DNA of 64,000 nucleotides from Streptomyces albireticuli (GTDB lineage Bacteria > Actinomycetota > Actinomycetes > Streptomycetales > Streptomycetaceae): NCBI RefSeq assembly GCF_021228125.1, contig NZ_JAJQQS010000022.1, positions 62,001 to 126,000 of the forward strand. The letters are read 5' to 3'. The position numbers and the translations under genes were made by a program. Shown here in pieces: positions 26,479 to 35,559 of the stretch (the stretch's first letter is position 1; every line of letters starts with the position of its first letter). Under the pieces are notes generated by a model that was not told where the DNA came from, ran no database searches, and saw only the letters and a program-made list of their open reading frames with translations.

Positions 26479-28599
26479 GTGACCGCCGAGATGTCCGTGC
26501 CGTCCACTGCGTTGCTGACCGGGGCAGACCGGGACGGATCCAACTACACCGCGCGGCACCTGCTCGTCCTCGAGGGCCTCGAGGCCGTCCGCAAGCGCCC
26601 CGGCATGTACATCGGCTCGACCGACAGCCGCGGTCTGATGCACTGCCTCTGGGAGATCATCGACAATTCCGTGGACGAGGCCCTGGGCGGCTTCTGCGAC
26701 CGGATCGACGTGATCCTCCACGACGACGGCTCCGTGGAGGTGCGGGACAACGGCCGCGGCATCCCCGTGGACGTCGAGCCCAAGACCGGGCTGTCCGGCG
26801 TCGAGGTCGTCATGACCAAGCTGCACGCGGGCGGAAAGTTCGGCGGCGGCTCGTACGCCGCCTCCGGCGGTCTCCACGGCGTCGGCGCCTCCGTCGTCAA
26901 CGCCCTCTCCGCCCGGCTGGACGTCGAGGTCGACCGGAACAGCCGGACCCACGCCATCAGCTTCCGCCGCGGTGTCCCCGGCATCTTCACCGAGTCCGGT
27001 CCGGACGCCCCCTTCGACCCGGGCAACGGCCTCCTCAAGGGCAAGAAGGTCCCCAAGACCCGCACCGGCACCCGGGTGCGCTACTGGGCGGACCGCCAGA
27101 TCTTCCTCAAGGACGCCAAGCTCTCCCTGGAGACGCTCTACGGGCGCGCCCGGCAGACGGCGTTCCTGGTGCCCGGCCTGACGATCGTCGTCCGGGACGA
27201 GCGCGGCCTCGACGGCGAGGGCGCCACCGAGGAGACGTTCCGCTACGACGGCGGCATCAGCGAGTTCTGCGAGTACCTCGCGCAGGACAAGGCCGTCTGC
27301 GATGTGCTGCGGCTGACGGGACAGGGCACCTTCAAGGAGACCGTGCCGGTCCTCGACGACCGCGGCCACATGACGCCCACCGAGGTCACCCGCGAGCTGG
27401 GCGTGGACATCGCCCTGCGCTGGGGCACCGGCTACGACACCAGCGTGAAGTCCTTCGTCAACATCATCGCCACCCCCAAGGGCGGCACGCACGTGTCCGG
27501 ATTCGAGCGGTCCATCACCAAGACCGTCAACGAGGTGCTCCGCTCCTCGAAGCTGCTCCGGGTCGCCGAGGACGACGTGGTCAAGGACGACGCCATGGAG
27601 GGCCTCACGGCCGTCGTGACGGTCCGGCTGGCCGAGCCGCAGTTCGAGGGGCAGACCAAGGAGGTCCTGGGCACCTCCGCCGCCACCCGGATCGTGGCGA
27701 ACGTGGTCGCCAAGGAGCTCAAGGTGTTCCTGACCTCCACCAAGCGCGACGCCAAGCAGCAGGCCCGCGCCGTCATGGAGAAGGTCGTCGCGGCGGCCCG
27801 TACGCGCATCGCCGCCCGGCAGCACAAGGAGGCCCAGCGCCGCAAGACGGCCCTGGAGTCGTCCTCGCTCCCGGCCAAGCTCGCCGACTGCCGCAGCGAC
27901 GACGTCGAGCGCAGCGAGCTGTTCATCGTCGAGGGCGACTCCGCGCTCGGCACCGCGAAGCTGGCGCGGAACTCCGAGTTCCAGGCGCTGCTGCCGATCC
28001 GCGGCAAGATCCTGAACGTCCAGAAGTCGTCGGTCTCCGACATGCTGAAGAACGCCGAGTGCGGCGCGATCATCCAGGTCATAGGAGCCGGGTCCGGCCG
28101 GACCTTCGACATCGACGCCGCGCGCTACGGCAAGGTCATCTTCCTCGCCGACGCCGATGTGGACGGCGCGCACATCCGCTGTCTGCTGCTGACGCTCTTC
28201 CAGCGCTATATGCGCCCCATGGTGGAGGAGGGCCGGGTCTTCTCCGCGGTGCCGCCGCTGCACCGGGTGGAGCTCACGCGCCCGAAGAAGGGTCAGGACA
28301 AGTACATCTACACCTACTCCGACAGCGAGCTGCGGCAGACGCTGCTGGAGCTGGAGCGCAAGAACATCCCGTACAAGGACGGCATCCAGCGCTACAAGGG
28401 CCTCGGTGAGATGGACGCCGACCAGCTCGCGGAGACCACGATGGACCCCCGCCACCGCACCCTGCGCCGCATCAACATCAGCGATCTGGAGGCGGCCGAG
28501 CGCGCCTTCGACCTGCTGATGGGCAATGAGGTGGCCCCCCGTAAGGAGTTCATCACCAACTCGGCGGCGACCCTGGACCGCTCGCGCATCGACGCCTGA
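26479..28599 (+). CDS. parE: DNA topoisomerase IV subunit B
   Basis: A 706-aa type IIA topoisomerase ATPase subunit that acts with ParC to decatenate and relax chromosomes. The GHKL ATP site is seen in LWEIIDNSVDEALGG and VRDNGRGIPVDV with GGLHGVGASVVNALS. The TOPRIM domain starts at IVEGDSALGTAK (Glu485) and carries the LADADVDGAHIRCLLL metal motif (about 558). The C-terminus has the conserved YKGLGEMDADQLAETTMDP. The partner parC lies at 36833-39289. The gyrase genes are elsewhere in Streptomyces, which supports the topoisomerase IV assignment. Confidence 0.95.
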   Translation: MTAEMSVPSTALLTGADRDGSNYTARHLLVLEGLEAVRKRPGMYIGSTDSRGLMHCLWEIIDNSVDEALGGFCDRIDVILHDDGSVEVRDNGRGIPVDVEPKTGLSGVEVVMTKLHAGGKFGGGSYAASGGLHGVGASVVNALSARLDVEVDRNSRTHAISFRRGVPGIFTESGPDAPFDPGNGLLKGKKVPKTRTGTRVRYWADRQIFLKDAKLSLETLYGRARQTAFLVPGLTIVVRDERGLDGEGATEETFRYDGGISEFCEYLAQDKAVCDVLRLTGQGTFKETVPVLDDRGHMTPTEVTRELGVDIALRWGTGYDTSVKSFVNIIATPKGGTHVSGFERSITKTVNEVLRSSKLLRVAEDDVVKDDAMEGLTAVVTVRLAEPQFEGQTKEVLGTSAATRIVANVVAKELKVFLTSTKRDAKQQARAVMEKVVAAARTRIAARQHKEAQRRKTALESSSLPAKLADCRSDDVERSELFIVEGDSALGTAKLARNSEFQALLPIRGKILNVQKSSVSDMLKNAECGAIIQVIGAGSGRTFDIDAARYGKVIFLADADVDGAHIRCLLLTLFQRYMRPMVEEGRVFSAVPPLHRVELTRPKKGQDKYIYTYSDSELRQTLLELERKNIPYKDGIQRYKGLGEMDADQLAETTMDPRHRTLRRINISDLEAAERAFDLLMGNEVAPRKEFITNSAATLDRSRIDA

Positions 28600-28644
28600 C
28601 GGTCCCTTCGGAGGTCCCGGGCGGGGCGCGGCGGCCTGCGGGCG

Positions 28645-29325
28645 TCAGCCGGCCACCGCCCAGGCGTAGCGGTGCTCCGGGCGGCCCGTCTCGCCGTATT
28701 TGAGGGTGAGACGGAGCCGGCCGGACTCCTCCAGCCGTTTGAGGTAGCGCTGCGCCGTCGAACGGCTGAGCCCGGAGCGGGCCGCGACCTCGTGGGCCGA
28801 CAGGGGCCGCGCCGCGTCCGAGAGCACCCGGCGGATCAGCTCGGCCGTCGGCGCGGAGTGCCCCTTGGGCAGCGGCGCGCTGGTGGCCGCCGTCCGCAGC
28901 GTGCCGAAGATCCGGTCGACCTGGTCCTGGCCCGCCTCCTCCGCGTCGTCGAGGGTCCGCCGCAGCTGCGCGTACGCCTCCAGCTTCACCCGCAGCCCGG
29001 GGAAGGTGAACGGCTTCACGAGGTACTGGAGCGCGCCGTAGCACATCGCCGCCTGTACGGTCGCGATGTCGCGCGAGGCCGTCACCATGATGACGTCGGT
29101 GAGGTGCCCCCGCTGGCGTATCCGGCGGACCAGGGACAGCCCGGTCTCGTCCGGCAGGAAGTGGTCCAGCAGGACCAGGTCGATGCCGCCGCGCTCCAGC
29201 ACGGCCATGGCCTGTGCCGCGTTGTGGGCCTTGGCGCCGACGTGGAAGCCGGGGACCCGTGCGACGTAAGCGGCGTTGATCTCGGCGACGCGGAAGTCGT
29301 CGTCCACGACCAGGACCTCGATCAT
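28645..29325 (-). CDS. Response regulator, CitB/DcuR family
   Basis: The 226-aa protein has a receiver domain with acidic pocket (VVDDD), phospho-acceptor Asp54 in LVLLDHFLP, Thr in VTAS and Lys in VKPF. A linker follows, then a C-terminal helix-turn-helix (LSAHEVAARSGLSRSTAQRYLKRLEESG) as in CitB. Its ATG overlaps the kinase stop by 4 nt (ATGA). It probably activates the divergent ABC importer in response to the kinase ligand, most likely a small carboxylate or related compound. Confidence 0.94.
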   Translation of the reverse strand: MIEVLVVDDDFRVAEINAAYVARVPGFHVGAKAHNAAQAMAVLERGGIDLVLLDHFLPDETGLSLVRRIRQRGHLTDVIMVTASRDIATVQAAMCYGALQYLVKPFTFPGLRVKLEAYAQLRRTLDDAEEAGQDQVDRIFGTLRTAATSAPLPKGHSAPTAELIRRVLSDAARPLSAHEVAARSGLSRSTAQRYLKRLEESGRLRLTLKYGETGRPEHRYAWAVAG

Positions 29326-30977
29326 CGTTTCACCCCTTCGAGGTGGTTCAGTGCTTCCGGCAGCTCCACGGTGAACACCGCGCCGCCGCCTTCCCGTTCA
29401 GCCGACCGCGCCGTTCCGCCGTAGCGCTCGGCCAGCCGTCGTACGAGCGCGAGGCCGAGGCCCCGGCGGCGGTGCGGGGAGGACTCCTTGGTGGACCAGC
29501 CGTCCGTGAACACCAGCTCCCTGGCGGCCTCCGGTATGCCCGGACCGTTGTCCGAGACCCGGAGGACCACGGCGGACCCGGCGGCGCGCAGCTCGACCTC
29601 GACCCAGGGCTCGTCGCGGGGCTCGTCACGGGGCCCGGCCCCGGGCTCCGGCCAGGACTCCCCGCGCGGCCCCGCCGCGGCCGCGTCCAGCGCGTTGTCC
29701 ACGAGGTTGCCGAGCACCGTCACCACGTCCCGCGCGTCCACCACCCGGTCGGGCAGCCGGCTGTCCGGGCTCACCCGCAGCGCCACGCCGCGCTCCGCGG
29801 CCACGGCGCTCTTGCCCACCAGCAGCGCGCTGACCACGGGGTCCCGGACGCGCTCGGTGACCTGTTCGGCCGTGGCCCGGTGCGCGCCCGTCACCTCCGC
29901 GACGAACTCGGCGGCCTCCTCGTACAGGCCGAGCTCCAGCAGGCCCAGGAGGGTGTGCAGCCGGTTGGCGTGCTCGTGGTCCTGGGCGCGCAGCGCGTCG
30001 GTCAGCCCCCGGGTGCCGTCCAGCTCCCTGCGCAGCTGCTCCAGCTCCGTACGGTCGCGCAGGGTCGCCACGGTGCCGCCGTCGGCGGTGTCCATCCGGT
30101 TGGCGACGAGCACCCGGCCGTCCCGCACGGTGAGGAGGTCCGTCCCGGTCACCCGGCCGGCCAGCACATCGGTGGTCCGGCCGGGCGGCAGGACGGTGTC
30201 GAGCGGCTGCCCGATGGCGTCCGGGCCGAGGCCGAGCAGCCGCTGCGCCTCGTCGTTGACCAGGCGTACGCGGCCGCGCCGGTCCAGCGCCACCACGCCC
30301 TCGCGGATGCCGTGGAGCATGGCTTCACGCTCGTTCAGGAGCGCCGATATCTCGGTGAGTTCGATGCCGTGGGTGCGCTTGCGCAGCCGCCGGGACACGG
30401 CGACCGCGGCCAGCGCGCCGGCCGCGAGGGCGGCGCCCGCGTACAGCAGGATGCCCGGCACGGCGCGGACCAGCAGGGCGTGCACGTTGTCGTAGGCGAT
30501 GCCGACGGAGACGGCCCCGACGACGGCCCCCTCGTCGTCGCGCAGCGGCACCTTGCCGCGCGCGGAGCGGCCGAGGGTGCCGCGGCCTATGCCGGTCCAC
30601 TCGCGGCCGCTCAGGGCCGGCCCGGGGTCGGAGCTCACGCGGCCGCCGATCCGGGAGGGGGTGGTGTGGGAGTAGCGGATGCCCCGGGTGTCGACGATCA
30701 CGACGTAACTGGCGCCCGTGGCCAGCCGGATGCGCTCGGCGCCGGCCTGCACCGGGCCGTCCGGGGCGGGCCGGCCGGCCAGCAGGTCGTGGGCGAGGTC
30801 CGGCTGGGCGGCGGTGGCCTGGGCGATGGACAGCGCGCGGCGCTCGGCCTGTTCGTCGAGCTGGGCGCCGAGAGGGGCGAGGAAGAGCCCGGCGGCGAGC
30901 CCGGCGACCCCGGTGATGATCAGCAGATGGACTAGCAGGACCTGGGCGAAGACGCGGCGGGGCCACCGGGGGCGCAT
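29322..30977 (-). CDS. Sensor histidine kinase, CitA/DcuS family
   Basis: The 551-aa membrane kinase has TM1 near residues 12-34 (VLLVHLLIITGVAGLAAGLF), an extracytoplasmic PASp/Cache domain with SYVVIVDTRGIRYSHTTPSRIG, TM2 near 176-196 (GILLYAGAALAAGALAA), a cytoplasmic PAS domain (IREGVVALDRRGRVRLVNDEA) and the CitA-type H-box DHEHANRLHTLLGL. The ATPase has N (NLVDNALDAA), G1 (VSDNGPGIP) and G2 (RRGLGLALV) boxes. The ATG at 30977 has AAAGGGA upstream. First gene of the kinase-regulator operon, divergent from an importer. Confidence 0.94.
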   Translation of the reverse strand: MRPRWPRRVFAQVLLVHLLIITGVAGLAAGLFLAPLGAQLDEQAERRALSIAQATAAQPDLAHDLLAGRPAPDGPVQAGAERIRLATGASYVVIVDTRGIRYSHTTPSRIGGRVSSDPGPALSGREWTGIGRGTLGRSARGKVPLRDDEGAVVGAVSVGIAYDNVHALLVRAVPGILLYAGAALAAGALAAVAVSRRLRKRTHGIELTEISALLNEREAMLHGIREGVVALDRRGRVRLVNDEAQRLLGLGPDAIGQPLDTVLPPGRTTDVLAGRVTGTDLLTVRDGRVLVANRMDTADGGTVATLRDRTELEQLRRELDGTRGLTDALRAQDHEHANRLHTLLGLLELGLYEEAAEFVAEVTGAHRATAEQVTERVRDPVVSALLVGKSAVAAERGVALRVSPDSRLPDRVVDARDVVTVLGNLVDNALDAAAAGPRGESWPEPGAGPRDEPRDEPWVEVELRAAGSAVVLRVSDNGPGIPEAARELVFTDGWSTKESSPHRRRGLGLALVRRLAERYGGTARSAEREGGGAVFTVELPEALNHLEGVKR

Positions 30978-31315
30978 CTGTGTCCCTTTCGTGTCGTCTC
31001 CCGCCCGCGCGGGACCGGTCCGTCGGCCACCTGGACCGGATGGGTCAATTCCGTTTCGGCGGCGTTCCGTTTCTGCGGCGTCAACAGAACGTATCCGGAC
31101 GCTGCCGCTCAGCCCAGTCCCGTGGCGCATTCGTTGCGCTACCGCGAGGTTCTACCGGGAGCAAAAGGAGCAGAACAGGGTTCGTGCGCGGAAGCCGCAC
31201 AGCGCCCACAAGCCTGTGCCGTCGTCGCGCGCCGCACCTAACCTCCAGCACCGGCCGAACGGGCCCCGGGCCAGCGGGATCCGGCGACGCGGCCGTGCGA
31301 AGGAGGCATGCGGAA
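30978..31315. other. Divergent promoter gap between two-component system and importer
   Basis: 338 nt without a gene. The main feature is a 16-bp tandem direct repeat at 31049-31080. AGGAGG at 31301-31306 is the ribosome-binding site of the importer ATPase. Confidence 0.6.
31049..31080. promoter_or_regulatory. Tandem direct repeat, candidate response-regulator site
   Basis: TTCCGTTTCGGCGGCG is followed at once by TTCCGTTTCTGCGGCG (15 of 16 identical). Direct repeats of this kind in a divergent gap are typical binding sites for paired response-regulator molecules. Confidence 0.55.
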
Positions 31316-32173
31316 ATGAACGGCGACAGGCCCGGCGGCCCCCCGCCGGGCGGGCAGATCCCGGCGATCGAGCTGCGGGGCGCGAGCAAGGTGTTCCGGA
31401 CCCCCTCGGGGGCCGCGCACACTGCCGTACGGGACCTCGATCTCACCGTGGGGCGAGGCGAGTTCGTGGCGGTCGTGGGGCCGACCGGGTGCGGCAAGTC
31501 CACCACGCTCACCCTGGTCAGCGGCCTGGAGGAGCCGACCGAGGGCGAGGTGCTGGTCGGCGGCGAACCCGTGACCGGAATCCGGCCGGAAGTCGGCTTC
31601 GTCTTCCAGCAGGACGCCGTCTTCCCCTGGCGCACCGTGCTGTCCAACGTCATGGCCGGCCCGCGCTTCCGCGGCGTGCCGAAGGCCGAGGCCCGCGACC
31701 GGGCCCGCGACTGGCTAGGCCGGGTCGGCCTCGCGTCCTTCGCCGATCGCTATCCGCACCAGCTCTCCGGCGGCCAGCGCAAGCGCGTCGCGCTCGCCCA
31801 GACCTTCGTGTGCGACCCCGCGATCCTGCTGATGGACGAGCCCTTCTCGGCGCTCGACGTACAGACGCGGGCACTGATGTCGGACGAGCTCCTGGAGCTC
31901 TGGAGCGCCAGCCGCGCCGACGGGGCGGCGGCCTCCGTCGTCTTCGTCACCCACGACCTGGAGGAGGCGATCGCGCTCGCCGACAAGGTCGTGGTGATGA
32001 CCGCCGGCCCGGCGACCGTCAAAGAGGTCTTCCCCGTACGGCTGCCCCGGCCGCGCAAGGTCGAGGCCGTCCGCTTGGAGCCGGAGTTCGTGGAGACCTA
32101 CCGCGAGATCTGGTCGTCCCTCGGCGAAGAGGTCCGCATCACCCGTGAGAGGGGAGCTTCCCGTGTCGCTTGA
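31316..32173 (+). CDS. ABC transporter ATP-binding protein (nitrate/sulfonate/THI5 type)
   Basis: The 285-aa ATPase has Walker A GPTGCGKST, Q-loop FVFQQDAVFPW, signature LSGGQRKR, Walker B ILLMDEP and the switch His in FVTHDLEEA, in the form typical of SsuB/TauB/NrtD importers (PWRTVLSNV). ATG 31316 has AGGAGG 9 nt upstream. It overlaps the permease start by 11 nt. Together with the permease and lipoprotein it forms a complete importer for an anionic or pyrimidine-like small molecule; the substrate is not known. Confidence 0.95.
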   Translation: MNGDRPGGPPPGGQIPAIELRGASKVFRTPSGAAHTAVRDLDLTVGRGEFVAVVGPTGCGKSTTLTLVSGLEEPTEGEVLVGGEPVTGIRPEVGFVFQQDAVFPWRTVLSNVMAGPRFRGVPKAEARDRARDWLGRVGLASFADRYPHQLSGGQRKRVALAQTFVCDPAILLMDEPFSALDVQTRALMSDELLELWSASRADGAAASVVFVTHDLEEAIALADKVVVMTAGPATVKEVFPVRLPRPRKVEAVRLEPEFVETYREIWSSLGEEVRITRERGASRVA

Positions 32174-33032
32174 GTCCGTGGAGTCCGTCGGCGCTCCCCT
32201 CGCCCTCCGCACCGGCCGTACGGTGGCCCGCGCGCAAGCCGCCCGCCGGCGCAGGCTCCTCGTGTACGGGGCCCGGGTGCTGCTGCTCGTCGTGGTGCTC
32301 GCCGCGTGGGAGGCGCTGTCCCGGAACGACGTGATCGACTCGTTCAACTTCTCGATGCCGTCGGCGATCTGGGACCAGATCGTCCAGTGGACGCTGCACG
32401 GCACCGCGCAGGGCTCGCTCGGTGAGCAGATCTGGTACACGCTCTACGAGGCCCTGCTCGGCTGGGTCGTCGGCGTCGCGGCCGGTGTGGTGCTCGGCAT
32501 CGCGCTCGGCCGGGTCCGCTTCCTCGCCGACGTCTTCGGCCCGTACATCAAGGTGCTCAACGCGGTGCCGCGGATCGTGCTCGCGCCGATCTTCCTGATC
32601 TGGTTCGGGCTGGGCCCGGCCTCCAAGGTCGCGTCCGCGGTCGTCCTGGTCTTCTTCCCGGTGTTCTTCAACGCCTTCCAGGGGGCTCGTGAGGTCGACC
32701 GCAACCTGGTGGCCAACGCCCGCATCCTGGGCGCGAGCAACCGCCGGGTGACCCTTCAGGTCGTCATCCCGTCCGCGACGTCCTGGATCTTCACCAGCCT
32801 GCACGTGAGCTTCGGCTTCGCGCTGATCGGCGCGATCGTCGGCGAGTACATCGGCGCGATCCATGGCATCGGGCTCCTCGTCTCCACCTCCCAGGGTTCG
32901 TTCAACTCGGCGGGCGTCTACGCCGCGATGGTCATCCTCGCCGTCGTCGCCCTGCTCGCGGAGGGGCTGCTGACGTTCGCGGAGAAGAGGCTCTTCCGCT
33001 GGAAGCCCGCCGATCCGGGTTCAGGCGACTGA
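32163..33032 (+). CDS. ABC transporter permease (SsuC/TauC-like)
   Basis: The 289-aa inner membrane protein has about six TM helices: LLVYGARVLLLVVVLAAW near the N-terminus, LLGWVVGVAAGVVLGIALG, IVLAPIFLIWFGLG and SKVASAVVLVFFPVFFNAF. The EAA loop reads EVDRNLVANARILGASNRR. The GTG at 32163 has AGGGGAG upstream and lies inside the ATPase gene, indicating translational coupling. Confidence 0.95.
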   Translation: MSLESVESVGAPLALRTGRTVARAQAARRRRLLVYGARVLLLVVVLAAWEALSRNDVIDSFNFSMPSAIWDQIVQWTLHGTAQGSLGEQIWYTLYEALLGWVVGVAAGVVLGIALGRVRFLADVFGPYIKVLNAVPRIVLAPIFLIWFGLGPASKVASAVVLVFFPVFFNAFQGAREVDRNLVANARILGASNRRVTLQVVIPSATSWIFTSLHVSFGFALIGAIVGEYIGAIHGIGLLVSTSQGSFNSAGVYAAMVILAVVALLAEGLLTFAEKRLFRWKPADPGSGD

Positions 33033-33116
33033 GGCCGCCCCGCCACGCCCCCCACGCCCCGTCCGTCACACCCGGCCGTGCGTTCCGGCGTACGTCCCGA
33101 CCGTAGGGAACATCTG

Positions 33117-34190
33117 ATGCCCACCTTCAGCAAGCGCGCCCCCGTCCGCGCGGCGGCCGTCTCCGGATCCCTCTGCCTCCTCCTCGCGGGCAGCCTCGCC
33201 GGCTGCGCCGACGAGTCCTCGAACACGCACACCGCGGAGAAGGCCGCCGAGGCGGCCCAGGGGGACACCGTCAAGATCATGGTCGGTGGCCTCGACAAGG
33301 TCATCTACATGCCGGCCGTGCTCACCCAGCGGCTCGGCTACTTCCAGGAGGAAGGGGTGGCGGTCAGGCTGCTCAGCGAGCCCGCCGGGGTGCAGGCCAC
33401 CACCGCGCTCGTCTCGGGAGAGGTCCAGGGCGTCGTCGGCTTCTACGACCACACGCTCGACCTCCAGGTGAAGGGCAAGGACGTGGAGTCGGTCGTCCAG
33501 CTGGCCCGGACGCCGGGCGAGGTGGAGATCGTCTCCAAGAAGGCGGCCGCGACGCTCACCTCGCCCAAGGACTTCAAGGGCAAGAAGCTCGGCGTCACCG
33601 GACTCGGCTCCTCCACCGACTTCCTGACGAAGTACCTGGCGGTCAAGAACGGGGTGAAGGTGAGCGACATCACGCCCGTGGCCGTCGGGGCCGGACAGAC
33701 CTTCCTCGCCGCGCTCCAGCAGGGCTCCATCGACGCGGGCATGACGACCGACCCGACCGTCGCGCAGATCCTCGCCAAGGACGCGGGCAAGGTGCTCGTC
33801 GACATGCGCACCCCCGAGGGCTCCCGCGCGGCGCTCGGCGGCCTCTACCCCGCGTCGAGCCTCTATATGAACACCGGCTGGGTGAACAGCCACAAGGAGA
33901 CGGTGCAGAAGCTCGCCAACGCCTTCGTGAAGACCTTGAAGTGGATGTCCACGCACAGCCCGGAGGAGATCGCCGCCAAGATGCCGGAGGACTACGCGAA
34001 GGGCGGCAAGGCGCAGTACGTCGAGGCGGTGCGGAACACGCTGCCGATGTTCACCCCGGACGGCGTGATGCCCGCCGACGGGCCGAGGACCGTCCACGAG
34101 GTCCTCAAGTCCTTCAACCCCAACCTCAAGAACGCGAAGGTGGACCTGGAGAAGACCTACACCACGGAGTTCGTCGGGAAGGCGGGCTGA
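33117..34190 (+). CDS. ABC transporter substrate-binding lipoprotein (NMT1/THI5-like)
   Basis: The 357-aa precursor has a lipoprotein signal peptide with lipobox LAGC (Cys30), then an NMT1/SsuA-type periplasmic-binding fold (VIYMPAVLTQRLGYFQEEGV, GVQATTALVSGEVQGVVGF, LTSPKDFKGKKLGVTGLGSS, LQQGSIDAGMTTDPT). Family ligands include aliphatic sulfonates, nitrate, taurine and thiamine precursors. It is the third gene of the importer operon; ATG 33117 follows TAGGGAA. Confidence 0.93.
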   Translation: MPTFSKRAPVRAAAVSGSLCLLLAGSLAGCADESSNTHTAEKAAEAAQGDTVKIMVGGLDKVIYMPAVLTQRLGYFQEEGVAVRLLSEPAGVQATTALVSGEVQGVVGFYDHTLDLQVKGKDVESVVQLARTPGEVEIVSKKAAATLTSPKDFKGKKLGVTGLGSSTDFLTKYLAVKNGVKVSDITPVAVGAGQTFLAALQQGSIDAGMTTDPTVAQILAKDAGKVLVDMRTPEGSRAALGGLYPASSLYMNTGWVNSHKETVQKLANAFVKTLKWMSTHSPEEIAAKMPEDYAKGGKAQYVEAVRNTLPMFTPDGVMPADGPRTVHEVLKSFNPNLKNAKVDLEKTYTTEFVGKAG

Positions 34191-34205
34191 CGAGGGTGCC
34201 GCCGG

Positions 34206-35123
34206 TCAGCGGGGGACGGACACCAGCGGGGTGACGGACGCGACGTCCATCCGGGCCGGGCTGCCGGGCACCCGCCCGCAGCTCTCGGGCCGGGGCGGCT
34301 CGGCGGCGCCCTGCTCCACCGCGACCCGCCAGGCGCGGCCGTCGGCGTGGGTGACGGTCACGGACCAGTGCGGCGCGGGTCCCTCGGCCCGTACGACGTC
34401 CAGGGCGCCCGCGCCCTCCTCGCCGGTGAGCTCGCGCACCGCCAGCTCGGCGGCCTGCGCGGGGCGCTCCCAGGCCGAACGGCCGCGGCAGTTCCCGGTG
34501 GCGATCCGGCCGTCGCGGGCCGCCTCCACGATGTCCTTGACCTCGTGCGCGGTGACCCGTCCGTAGGCGTAGCCGTACGGCAGGACGAAGAGGGTGGGGG
34601 AGAAGCGGTGACCACCGATGTGGGTGATCTCCCAGGTGTCGATGGAGCCGGTCGCGGCGAGCTCGGCGGCCAGCGGGCGGCCCAGCAGGGCGCAGCAGCG
34701 GTCGCGCTTGCCGTTGGTGCAGACGAAGACCAGCGGCGCGCCGGTGTGCGGCTCCCACAGGCCGCCGTGCTCGCCCGCGCCGAGCGCGGCGAAGTCCAGC
34801 GAGGTCAGGGACGCCGGGTCGGCGAGGGCGGCGGTACGGATCCAGGAGCGGCCCGGCGCGGTGTGGGCGGCGAACACCCGCTGCGTCGTGGGCCCGTGGC
34901 AGTCGGCGTGCCGGCCGGGGCGCCGGATCAGCGCGACCCGTACGCCGGTCCCCTCGGTGGCCGCGGCCAGGGCGCGGCCGACGGCGGGGTCGAGGTGGCT
35001 GGTGGTGAGGGCGTCGGCGCCCCACGGGCCGGGCTGCTCGATCAGCAGCCATGTCCGGGCGGTGGCCGCGGTACCGGACAACGGCTCGGCAAGGCGGCGA
35101 GAGGCAGTCGCGCACGTACTCAC
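34206..35123 (-). CDS. Sucrase/ferredoxin-like (thioredoxin-fold [2Fe-2S]) protein
   Basis: The 305-aa protein belongs to the sucrase-ferredoxin family, a thioredoxin-like [2Fe-2S] fold. VFVCTNGKRDRCCALLGRPLA contains the cysteines, and ITHIGGHRFSPTLFVLPYG the conserved His pair, as in Apd1-type proteins. Apd1 relatives are linked to iron or redox handling; there is no proven reaction in Streptomyces. The GTG start directly abuts a perfect iron box, so DmdR/IdeR repression in iron-replete cells is expected. It is convergent with the importer genes by 16 nt. Confidence 0.93.
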   Translation of the reverse strand: MSTCATASRRLAEPLSGTAATARTWLLIEQPGPWGADALTTSHLDPAVGRALAAATEGTGVRVALIRRPGRHADCHGPTTQRVFAAHTAPGRSWIRTAALADPASLTSLDFAALGAGEHGGLWEPHTGAPLVFVCTNGKRDRCCALLGRPLAAELAATGSIDTWEITHIGGHRFSPTLFVLPYGYAYGRVTAHEVKDIVEAARDGRIATGNCRGRSAWERPAQAAELAVRELTGEEGAGALDVVRAEGPAPHWSVTVTHADGRAWRVAVEQGAAEPPRPESCGRVPGSPARMDVASVTPLVSVPR

Positions 35124-35142
35124 GTAGGTTAGCCTAACCTAC
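35124..35142. promoter_or_regulatory. Iron box (DmdR1/IdeR operator)
   Basis: GTAGGTTAGCCTAACCTAC is a perfect 19-bp palindrome matching the actinobacterial iron-box consensus TTAGGTTAGGCTAACCTAA in 16 of 19 positions. It touches the GTG start of the minus-strand sucrase/ferredoxin gene and takes the place of a ribosome-binding site. Confidence 0.9.
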
Positions 35143-35559
35143 CCTGCCGGGGATTGTGTGTGCGGATTGAGGCGAACAGGTGTGGCGGGCGGGGTGGAAG
35201 AGCCTTCCCATGGCCCGGGGGGAGCCCTCCCCGGGCGCGAGAAGGGCCTTTCGGGAACCCCTCCGTGACCGCCGGGCGGACGTTGCCTTCACGGCGCCGG
35301 CCGGGGCGGTTTCGGGCCGCCGCGCCGTCCGGCGGGCCGGAGCCGCAGTGGCCGTTCGGCGTGCTCCTCCAGCGCGCGGGCGACCCGGGGGCCGTCCGCG
35401 TCACGGCGAAGGCCGGCTCGCCCGTCCGCCGGGGCCGGAGCGCCAATATCCTGGAACGGGCGGAGGGCTCCAAGATCATCCGCCCGGCGGGCCGCCGTCC
35501 CGGTCCGCCCCGCCGCAGCCGGTTCCCGCTGCGTCCGACATGTGAGGGAGGCGCCCCCG
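35143..35559. other. Gap between iron-regulated gene and metal GTPase
   Basis: 417 nt without a recognisable gene. I found no second iron box and no clear Zur-type palindrome. GAGGGAGG at 35544-35551 is the ribosome-binding site of the next gene and decides its TTG start. Confidence 0.5.

Noticed and set aside
35143..35559. Zur or second iron box before the metal GTPase
   Set aside because: No palindrome matching either consensus was found on reading this gap.
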